This document shows, piece by piece, positions 56,054 to 64,000 of a stretch of 64,000 nt of DNA; the first letter of the stretch is position 1, and each line of letters opens with the position of its first letter. Made by a program: the position numbers and the translations under genes. Origin of the DNA: Aricia agestis (lineage: Eukaryota > Arthropoda > Insecta > Lepidoptera > Lycaenidae). The notes under the pieces are model-generated. The model had not been told where the DNA came from. It did no database searches and worked only from the letters and a program-made list of their open reading frames with translations. Location: NCBI RefSeq assembly GCF_905147365.1, contig NC_056415.1, positions 13,100,001 to 13,164,000 of the forward strand, written 5' to 3'.

Positions 56054-59000
56054 ATGGAAGAAGAAACCAAAAAACCCGTTTGCCTTATTATATTGGGTAA
56101 TATCTTTGTTCTTTTGACACCAAACAAAACCTGTAACATGGATCTAATTGTAATAGTTATGTACGTAAACTTTTAGGTATGGCAGGAGCAGGTAAAACAT
56201 CGTTTACGAGAAGGCTTTCTGGGAAAATCGTGGACGGATGTAGACCATATTTAATCAACTTAGACCCGGCCTGTCGAGAGGTGCCATATCCAGCTAACAT
56301 AGGTAGGTCTTAGTATCAAGTAATGTATTGTTTTTACGCAACACTACTAGAAGTTAGATTATACTTTCTTTCGATGGGTATAATCCCTAGAACCTAAACA
56401 GCTTTTCAAGCAAAAGTCAGTGTGATAAAAAAAGCCAGTGTGATAAGGCCCATAAGGAGTTAGTTTTCTTCTAAATAGCTAAAATGTTTAGTTGACTTTT
56501 CAATTCCAGATGTAAGAGACACAGTGAACTACAAAGAAGTTATGAAACAATATGGTTTGGGACCAAATGGAGGAATAGTCACAGCTCTTAATCTGTTCTC
56601 TACTAAGTTTGGTCAGGTTGTGGACTTGATAGAAAAAGCAGGAAAAAAACACAAATACTGTATTTTAGATACTCCAGGTAATAACAATGTCATTTGTTTT
56701 AAGTAATGTTCGTCCTAACTCTTAAGGAAGTATTTGGCAAGCAGGGGGCCAGTTAATTTCTGTGTGATAAATTTTTTGGCTAACATGTTAGGTTAGGGTA
56801 GGCATGTTGTGTCATTTTTTTATGAAATAAGGGGGCAAACGAGCAAACGGGTCACCTGATGGAAAGCAATTTCCGTCGCCCATGAACACTCGCAGCATCA
56901 GAAGAGCTGCAAGCGCATTGCCGGCCTTTCAAGAGGGAATAGGGTAAAAGGGGAGGGTAGGGAAGGGAATAGGGGAGGGTAGGGAAGAGAATGGGGTAGG
57001 AGATAGGGCCTCCAGTAAACTCACTCACTTGGCGAAACACAGCGCAAGCGCTGTTTCACGCCGATAATAGATCATCCGCCGTCATATATATCAAAGAATT
57101 TTTTTATGATGCTATAAATAATCTATGTTACATATATTTTTAATAACCAAAATTTTGAAGACAATGTATGTTTTATTAACGTTTTATGTAAATTTCCAGG
57201 GCAGATAGAGGTGTTCACATGGTCTGCATCAGGCACAATAATAACAGAAACCCTAGCATCATCATGTCCGTCTGTTATTGTGTACGTCATGGACACAGTG
57301 CGTAGTGTCTCACCCGTAACATTCATGTCAAACATGTTGTATGCTTGCTCCATATTGTACAAGACAAGACTGCCTTTCATTGTTGTTATGAATAAAGTAA
57401 GTGTTGGAACTTTGTACTAGCAAAAAAGATAAACAACTTTATGTATACATGCTAAAGTTCTATCTTCTAAATTCATGGCAAAGTACAGAAGCTCTTCTTA
57501 TGTAGCATTTGTAATTTTATAAGTAAGGTCTTTTGTACGCTACAGAACATTTATTCAGTACCAAATTTAATAGAAGCAGTCTAATTTTTGTTTTATTGTT
57601 TCTAGACAGATGTAGTAGACAGTCGATATGCAGTGGAATGGATGAGAGATTTTGAGGCGTTCCAAGAGGCCCTTGATGTAGAGGGTTCCGGAGAGGGCAG
57701 CACATATGTCGGCAATCTGACTCGCTCCATGGCTCTAGCATTAGATACATTCTACTCAGACCTCAAATGCTGTGGCGTCAGTTCACATACTGGGGAGGTT
57801 GGTGCTTTATGTGCTTATTAGCTTTAGTTTGTTATGCACATTATGCATCCACTCGTTTTTAATTTATCATAATATCAATGTACTAGTCCTAAGATGGTTG
57901 CCTGGAAGATATCGCTATTTAGTGATAAGGCCGCCAAAATTGTATTGTATTGTATTGTATTGTAAAAAACAGTAAAAGGGGAGAAAGCCCTTTTACGGTT
58001 TTATATGTATTTTGTGGAATGCAATAAAGTGTATTATTATTATTTAATTTTGCACATATATTCATATTTAGTTGATTCTGGTAATTTTCTTTGGAATCTT
58101 CTCTATATTTCAGGGCATTGATGAGTTCTTCAAGCTTGTAGATGAAGCCGCTGAAGAGTATGAAAAGTAAGTGTCAATTTTTATTGTTATAAATTAATTT
58201 TATTTATGAATTCTAACTTACGACCCCAAGTCTCAAGACTTTTATGCTGTGTTAACAATGTAACCACATAGGTTGTTGTTACAACTTACTTAAATAAGCT
58301 GTAAAGTGTATAATAAATTTTCAACATTATTTTTGGCCAAAACTAGAAATTAGATATCTATTTTTAAGATTTCTTTGTTTTCATACATTATATTCTTGTT
58401 TAAAAAAAATATTTTATCAGAGATTACAAAGCAGACTGGCTGAAGATGCGAGCAGAAAAGTTACTGGAACAACAAAAGAAGGAGGAGGAATCGAAAAAAG
58501 AAGATATAGGTATGAATAGAACGCAGAAGATTTGAAAATCTAATTGTCATCCAACTTAGAATTCTTCTATGTATGGCCCTTGAAACTCTTTCTTATTTCT
58601 AAAAAAATATAATATCCATGAAAATAAATGCAATTAAAAAATTCAATGTGAAGTGCTGTATGTCAGTAAAATACTGAATAAAAAAACATTGTCTGTGTCC
58701 AGGCGAAGGTGTTGTCATAGACGAGCGTGGGTTGATCACGGAGGTGGCCGGCGGGAGAGAAGTCAGCGACGTGTACCTCACACACCCTGGTGATGAGAGT
58801 TCTACTGATGACGAGGGCACGGAGACAAGGCCGGAAGCAGGTAAGTGTTGGACTATGATCTCCAGACGAAAAAAGTGGAAATTGCTTAAGTATAGCTGAA
58901 GTGTTAGTAAAATCGCTTGGCGAAGCTGGAATGGATATAATTTATACATGTATGGTGAAAGTGTGCCAAATGCTTATCAACCAATAACGGGTCATTGTTT

Positions 59001-59337
59001 CATAAAGATAATAATTTTAAACTCGAAATAGAAATAGGATATACGTATATTACTGCAATGTTTTGAGGCTAGAGTACAGTAAACACAAAGTTTGGTTCGA
59101 TGTTTGACAATATTTCTGTCAATATTTTGGTATGCCGTGTGCAATATGTCGGATAATTTACTATATGTGCTAGTAGTGTCCTCTGCTCCCACTTTTGTGT
59201 AATATTTCATATTGCTCATAGGGTTTAACATTGACTTTTACTAAAACGTTTCAGACGACCCTCCCGAGGATGTGGCAGCTTTCCAAGAGTTCCTCAACAA
59301 ACATGTGAGGCCAAACAACACTGAACCAAAAACTTAG
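56054..59337 (+). CDS. GPN1: GPN-loop GTPase 1 (GPN1/XAB1)
   Basis: Exons 56054-56096, 56177-56302, 56510-56677, 57200-57396, 57606-57797, 58114-58166, 58421-58509, 58703-58840, 59255-59337; phases agree, 362 aa. GPN1 works with GPN3 in cytoplasmic assembly and nuclear import of RNA polymerase II. Seen: P-loop GMAGAGKT (residues 15-22), the signature GPN triplet at 74-76 (GLGPNGG), DTPGQIE at 110-116, NKTD at 177-180, then a charged coiled region (KLLEQQKKEEESKKE) and an acidic C-tail. Human GPN1 is 374 aa. Introns hold a SINE-like repeat and a LINE tail. Confidence 0.96.
56815..57070 (-). mobile_element. SINE-like repeat in GPN1 intron 3
   Basis: Minus-strand copy of the 8652-8938 family: ends in T-run ttttttatgaaataagg, contains gcaaacgagcaaacgggtca and gcgaaacacagcgcaagcgc. 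The purine block gggaatagggtaaaagggg is expanded. Confidence 0.6.
57890..58035 (+). mobile_element. LINE 3' tail with (TTGTA)n
   Basis: Contains gatggttgcctggaagatat and gctatttagtgataaggccg, then four to five TTGTA units. Resembles the 3' UTR of Jockey-type insect LINEs. In GPN1 intron 5. Confidence 0.5.
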
Positions 59338-60001
59338 CGTACCCTGATAATGATGAATTCAACCTAATGTGATATTAAATATATAATAATAAGAACCTGT
59401 TCTGAGTTGTATTTTTGAAGTACCAATGTTTTGAAGTCGATAGGTACAAGGTCTACTTTATAATACAGGGTGAATTTTCGAGCCGCTAGGACAGACATTG
59501 TAGGCGAAATCGGAAACATCAGCAAAAACTAGTGTTGCTAATGAGAAAAACAGGATTTTATAAATACAACGAAAACTCAATATTCTCAAGGTTTTATTTA
59601 AAATATAATATTATATTTTGTACTTCTAGCAATTAATTAAAGAAAATAGCATTAAAATTAATAAATTATAATATTTAAGTCGACACATAGAAATAGAAAA
59701 CATAGCTACGTATTCTGTAACCTATGAAAGCAAAAAAAATAAGGATACCCACATGTATTTGTTTTCATTATTATTTTCTAAATTAATAAAATTCACTTAA
59801 TAGTGATGGGTCTAAATTGAAGAACTAAGCTATTTAATTAAAAATACATTTATAATAATAAAATAAATAATATTGAGTTGTTAATATCATTGAATAAAAA
59901 CATAAAAACTAGATTTCATAAATACATATGGACCATATTTTATTTGCTTAGGACACAAGGACATAATGTGCAATAAAATAAATAATTTATAAGCTGCGAG
60001 T
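59338..60001. other. GPN1 3' flank, no gene seen
   Basis: Very AT-rich. A short repeat-like start (atacagggtgaattttcgag) is at about 59464. No canonical AATAAA within 60 bp of the stop. Confidence 0.5.
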
Positions 60002-60011
60002 ATTATGTTAA

Positions 60012-62457
60012 TTAATCCGTGATCTTTAAGCCTGACCGAGTCACTTGGGCAATTGACAGTTTCAAGCCTTACAAGACCGGCGGCGAGGATAATATATTTC
60101 CGGCCCTCCTACAGCAGGGCAAGGACATTATCCTTCCTATGCTACTGAAAATATTCAGAGCAAGTTTTGCGTGGGGCTACATCCCATTGGCATGGACAAA
60201 GGTAAGGGTGTCCTACATACCCAAAAGTGGGGACAGAGACAAAGCTCTACCAAAGTCATACAGACCAATTAGCCTCACTTCTTTCATGCTTAAAACAATG
60301 GAGAAGGTGGTCAACCTACACATAAGGGACACCTATCTCACTAAAATGCCGCTGCATGAAAGACAACATGCCTACCAAAAAGGCAAATCTACCGAGACGG
60401 CCCTAATGGACTTGGTAGATCGGATTGATAGAGCAATTGAAGATAAAGAGATTGCGTTATGTGTCTTTCTCGATATTGAAGGCGCATTCGACAACACTTC
60501 AACCGGCTCTATCACAAATGGCCTGGCTTCAAAGAATATAGATCCAACAACTAGGAAATGGATCAAAGCCACGCTCGACAATAGGGTAGCCTTATCGACT
60601 ATTATGGACCTGACACTCAAAATCAGGCTGACACAAGGTTGCCCACAAGGAGGTGTGCTGTCACCCCTGGAATGGTCCCTGGTAGTGGATGAGCTACTAA
60701 GGGAACTGAACCTCATAGGTTACTACGCTCAAGGGTACGCTGACGACCTGGCGATTATGGTGGTGGGAAAATGCGCATCGGTGGTCGCTGGGTTGATGCA
60801 GTCAGCACTAAGAGTCGTCGAGAATTGGTGCCAAAGGGTCAAGCTAACAGTAAATGCTGATAAGACGGTCTTGATACCTTTCACCAAAAAGAGGAAGTTG
60901 GAGGGACTAAGACCCCCAACACTCTTTGGGAAAACTATTAAGTTTGCGGGTGATGTCAAATATCTAGGAGTAATCCTAGACAAAGGACTCACTTGGAATA
61001 AGCACATCGAGTATATTACGAAAAAGGCTAGATGTGCTCTGGGTTCCTGTTGGAAGCTTGTCAGCTCTAAATGGGGTATTCGGCCCAAGGCAATGCTATG
61101 GCTATATACAGCCGTAGTGAGACCGATTACCACATATGGCTGCGCAGTGTGGCATAAAAAGGCTGAACAAGTAAACTGTCACAAAAGACTAAACAGCGTA
61201 CAGAGACTGGCATGTCTAATAATCACGGGTGCACTCTCGTCAACACCCACCGCTTCCCTCGAGGCCCTGATCAACTTAACTCCGCTTCCTCTGCTTGTTC
61301 AGATGGAGGCCAAAAAGGTGGCTCTCAGGGCCAGGACGGCGGGTGGGACGAATTGGGTCTCCACCCCATTTCGACAGCTGGAACAGTCTCTCAGTGAATC
61401 ACCTATCATGGCCATGCCATCAGATGCCATGATCAAGGTGTATAGCTTTTCGAAGCAGTACCAGGTTTTTATACCTTCCAGGGAGGACTGGGAAAGGAAA
61501 AATCCAATCGATGTCCGCCCTAGCGACATAGTTTGGTTCACGGATGGATCAAGGAAAGACAACCGTGCGGGAGCCGGAATCTACGGAGGCAGGCCACCAA
61601 AAGGCAAATACGCCTGTTTGGGGGAGCTTGCGACCGTGTTTCAGGCTGAAGTCTTCGCTATCCTCGGTTGTTCACTAGAAAGCCTGGAGATGGCCCTAGT
61701 TAATAAAAACGTTTTTATCTTCTCCGATAGTCAAGCTGCACTTAAAGCAATGACTGCCGCAGAAGTCTCGTCCAAATTAGTTCTGGAATGCATTGAGACG
61801 TTAAACATACTGGGAAGGAACAACAACATCCGCCTAGTATGGGTCCCGGGCCACAGCAACGTCCCCGGCAATGAAACCGCTGACGAGCTGGCTAGGCTTG
61901 GGGCCGAGAGTCTCATATATGGTCCAGAACCATTCTGTGGTATAACTCCCAGTACCACAAAGCAAGTGCTCAAGGAATGGGGTCACAGACTATGCAGGAA
62001 GCAGTGGGCTGAGACCCCTGGCCTTGAACACTCCAAGGCACTAATTCCTAACTTCAACAAGAAACAATCAGAATTAGTGCTCACCTTGGGTAGGAACCAA
62101 TTAAAAATCCTTACCAGAAGCCTAACTGGGCACTGCAAGCTCAACAAACACCTAAACAGAATGGGTATTTGTAGCATAATGACTTGCAGATTCTGTGAGG
62201 AGGAGGATGAAACACCTATTCACCTTCTCCTCGACTGCCCTGCTCTACTACAGAGCAGGAACAGGCACCTTGGTCGCCACGAATACTCGTCCACAGAGGA
62301 AATTCGTGGCACCAACCCCAACCATATCGTTCAATTTATGAGCAGTATAGGGTTGGGGATGATACTCTAGTGCGAAGGAGTCACAATAGATCCTCATGGG
62401 TCGCAGTGACGTCAGGGCTACAGTGACCTGCCTTCTTTAAAAAAAAAAAAAAAAAAA
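60012..62457 (+). mobile_element. young 5'-truncated non-LTR retrotransposon
   Basis: Bordered by attatgttaa at 60002-60011 and again at 62458-62467. The 3' end is a run of about 19 A preceded by agtgacctgccttcttt. The frame is open from the 5' border to the stop, so no visible decay. ORF1, endonuclease and the 5' UTR are missing, as after incomplete reverse transcription. Confidence 0.92.
60019..62370 (+). CDS. LINE ORF2 C-terminal part: reverse transcriptase and RNase H
   Basis: 783 codons from the first in-frame ATG. Reverse transcriptase motifs: SYRPISLTSFMLKTMEKVV, FLDIEGAFDNT (about residue 151), QGGVLSPLEW, and catalytic YADD at about 240. RNase H follows with WFTDGSRKDNRAGAGIYGG (about 505), AEVFAILGCSLE, IFSDSQAAL and VPGHSNVPGNETADELA (about 615), so all four acidic residues are present. 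A zinc-knuckle-like CRFCEEEDETPIHLLLDC is near 724. An RNase H after RT fits the I/LOA-type groups rather than R1 or RTE; clade assignment is inference. The apparent start is probably internal to the full ORF2. Without ORF1, endonuclease and promoter it cannot move alone. Confidence 0.92.
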   Translation: MIFKPDRVTWAIDSFKPYKTGGEDNIFPALLQQGKDIILPMLLKIFRASFAWGYIPLAWTKVRVSYIPKSGDRDKALPKSYRPISLTSFMLKTMEKVVNLHIRDTYLTKMPLHERQHAYQKGKSTETALMDLVDRIDRAIEDKEIALCVFLDIEGAFDNTSTGSITNGLASKNIDPTTRKWIKATLDNRVALSTIMDLTLKIRLTQGCPQGGVLSPLEWSLVVDELLRELNLIGYYAQGYADDLAIMVVGKCASVVAGLMQSALRVVENWCQRVKLTVNADKTVLIPFTKKRKLEGLRPPTLFGKTIKFAGDVKYLGVILDKGLTWNKHIEYITKKARCALGSCWKLVSSKWGIRPKAMLWLYTAVVRPITTYGCAVWHKKAEQVNCHKRLNSVQRLACLIITGALSSTPTASLEALINLTPLPLLVQMEAKKVALRARTAGGTNWVSTPFRQLEQSLSESPIMAMPSDAMIKVYSFSKQYQVFIPSREDWERKNPIDVRPSDIVWFTDGSRKDNRAGAGIYGGRPPKGKYACLGELATVFQAEVFAILGCSLESLEMALVNKNVFIFSDSQAALKAMTAAEVSSKLVLECIETLNILGRNNNIRLVWVPGHSNVPGNETADELARLGAESLIYGPEPFCGITPSTTKQVLKEWGHRLCRKQWAETPGLEHSKALIPNFNKKQSELVLTLGRNQLKILTRSLTGHCKLNKHLNRMGICSIMTCRFCEEEDETPIHLLLDCPALLQSRNRHLGRHEYSSTEEIRGTNPNHIVQFMSSIGLGMIL

Positions 62458-62649
62458 ATTATGTTAAAACTCCTGACTTAGTTGGGTTATTAAAAATCAC
62501 AACCAATACAATTAAAAGTAACAATAAAATAATTACCTATTGGGATTGTTAGTGAATAAATAAAAGTATGAATTTATGATATGGAAAAAAAAACTGTCGA
62601 TATTGGATGGGATTTAAACATCACGGACCTAATAGCTCCGCGGATAACA

Positions 62650-63020
62650 TGATAGCATTTTTTTTTTATGAAATAAGGGGGGCAAACGCTAACGGGTCAC
62701 CTGATGGAAAGCAACTTCCGTCGCCCATGGACACTTGCAGCATCAGAAGAGCTGCAGGTGCGTTGCCGGCCTTTTAAGGGGTAATAGGGGAGGGTAGGGA
62801 AGGGAATAGGGGAGGGTACAGAAGGGAATAGGGGAGGGTACGGAAGGAAATAGGGGAGGGTAGGGAAGGAAAAAGGGTAGGAGATTGGGCCTCCGGTAAA
62901 CTCACTCACTCGGCGAAACACAGCGGAAGCGCTGTTTCACGCCGGTTTTCTGTGAGGACGTGGTATTTCTCCGGTCGAGCCGGCCCATTCGTGCCGAAGC
63001 ATGGCTCTCCCACGTCAAAA
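62650..63020 (-). mobile_element. SINE-like repeat with expanded purine block
   Basis: Third copy of the 8652-8938 family on the minus strand (gcaacttccgtcgcccatgg, gcgctgtttcacgccggttt). The block gggaataggggagggta is repeated about five times at 62782-62880, a minisatellite inside the element. Confidence 0.65.
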
Positions 63021-63057
63021 GCATTTTAAAAAGTTAAAAGAACACAGTGTTACTGTT

Positions 63058-63299
63058 ATGCTAAGTACTCACATACGGTTTTGCTCGATGGTTTTACTCC
63101 AAATCGAGCATTATCCACCGAGTGGACCGCTAAACTGACAGCTCGAAGGCTCGCTTCGAGCCGGCTCTTCTTCTTCTCTTGGCGTAAGCCTCCCCATTTA
63201 GGAGTTGCCAGCGTCGATGGAATTAAATATGCCAAATATGTCATTTCCTTCGATTCGGAGTAAAACTATCGAGAAAAACCGTATGTGAGTACTTAGCAT
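63058..63299. mobile_element. MITE with about 50-bp TIRs
   Basis: atgctaagtactcacatacg at the left; the right end is its complement, matching at about 47 of 50 positions. Interior gctcgaaggctcgcttcgag is itself palindromic. No coding. Confidence 0.85.
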
Positions 63300-64000
63300 T
63301 AGATGAACAAGAAACATGACGCGATGATATTATCACAAATTATAAAATGTTTTAAAATTTGTAGTTCTGCCGTAGGTAAACATCAAATATTATGCATTAT
63401 AATTTAATCTTTGAAAAACTTAAAATACCGTACTATTCTTAAACATCAAAATTAGTTAAGTATTTTATATGGTAATTCGTAAGTAACTATTAGCTGTCTT
63501 AAGTATGATATTGGTAACCATGCTCTTACAATTTTTTAGCGATACAGTAATATGCAAGACAACGTTTGAGCCGCTTTTTCGCAGCTTACAACGTTAGTGT
63601 GCAAATAAGCCTTAAGGCAGGGGTTCCCAAACTGTGCGCCGCGGCGCCCTGGTGCGCCGTGGTAAGGCAAGAGGGGTGCCGTGAGTCGATCCTCCATTAT
63701 TATCCATAACCACAAATATAATAAAATACAATGAGTTTCTAAAATACTAGAGTAGCAATGTCTTACAAAAGATTCTCAGAAATGCGTAACCACTTTTTTG
63801 TTCAAAAGACAATGTCAAGTCATATATTCGTTATGTCATTATGTATGTGAGATATGCCTGCAGGCATCTTCGAAGTGGCAACGCGTTGCTACCGTAAACT
63901 TCCAATCTAGTTACGTTAGTAACATAGAATATCATTGATAAAATAATATTATTATGAATTATACAAAGCAGGCAGATGATTGAATATTTGTTTATTATAA

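Larger units (their letters stand above)
62468..64000. other. 3' flank, repeats only
   Basis: Holds a SINE-like copy, a 242-bp MITE, and at about 63617-63690 the start of a hAT-type repeat (caggggttcccaaactgtgc) related to 41187 and 43288. Remainder AT-rich without recognisable features. Confidence 0.55.

Noticed and set aside
60372..61562. Minus-strand frames of 87-134 codons
   Set aside because: Antisense shadows of the LINE reverse-transcriptase frame.

Overview
The window is nuclear DNA from an insect, most likely a moth or butterfly. The evidence is short GT-AG introns in AT-rich DNA, GC-rich exons inside AT-rich introns, CTAG-ended Helitrons, many small TIR elements, and protein sequences close to insect families. 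The P450 relic at the left edge resembles the lepidopteran CYP341-like branch of the CYP4 clan. No prokaryotic or organellar features were seen.

Layout: (1) 564-4099, a broken P450. (2) 4822-9639 (+), Hakai/CBLL1 RING E3 ligase, 8 exons. (3) 12385-15110 (-), TMEM115, 4 exons. (4) 16831-18053 (-), NAD(P)H-hydrate epimerase, 4 exons. (5) 18219-20683, a repeat block holding a 604-bp CGTGT array inside a TIR element inside a tRNA-derived SINE. (6) 21865-23714 (+), PCNA, 6 coding exons, with an E2F-like site upstream. (7) 25369-35992 (-), a BTB/POZ C2H2 zinc-finger gene, 8 or 9 exons, with decayed copies of one finger exon and a stop codon inside an arginine/glycine-rich tail. (8) 35993-40702, no recognised gene. 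(9) 40703-55594 (-), Integrator subunit 5, 17 exons, with introns loaded with nested transposons. (10) 56054-59337 (+), GPN1 GTPase, 9 exons, divergent from INTS5 across a 459-bp gap. (11) 60012-62457 (+), a young 5'-truncated non-LTR retrotransposon with an intact 783-codon frame. (12) SINE-like and TIR repeats to the end.

The six complete host genes (Hakai, TMEM115, NAXE, PCNA, INTS5, GPN1) are housekeeping genes of unrelated function: m6A writer/ubiquitin ligase, Golgi membrane protein, metabolite repair, replication clamp, snRNA 3' processing and RNA polymerase II import. I see no operon-like or pathway logic joining them. All exon boundaries were read by eye from splice signals, reading phase and family similarity. 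Each of these six closes in frame from ATG to stop.

The most unusual content is in the accessory DNA and in the BTB zinc-finger gene. Highlights are the UGA between two RG-rich stretches, tandem decay of a zinc-finger exon interrupted by a THAP-bearing transposon relic, an inverted duplication that copied part of a P450 exon around a TE core, a four-element nest in an INTS5 intron with perfect target duplications, a solo LTR, and a 60-bp perfect palindrome.
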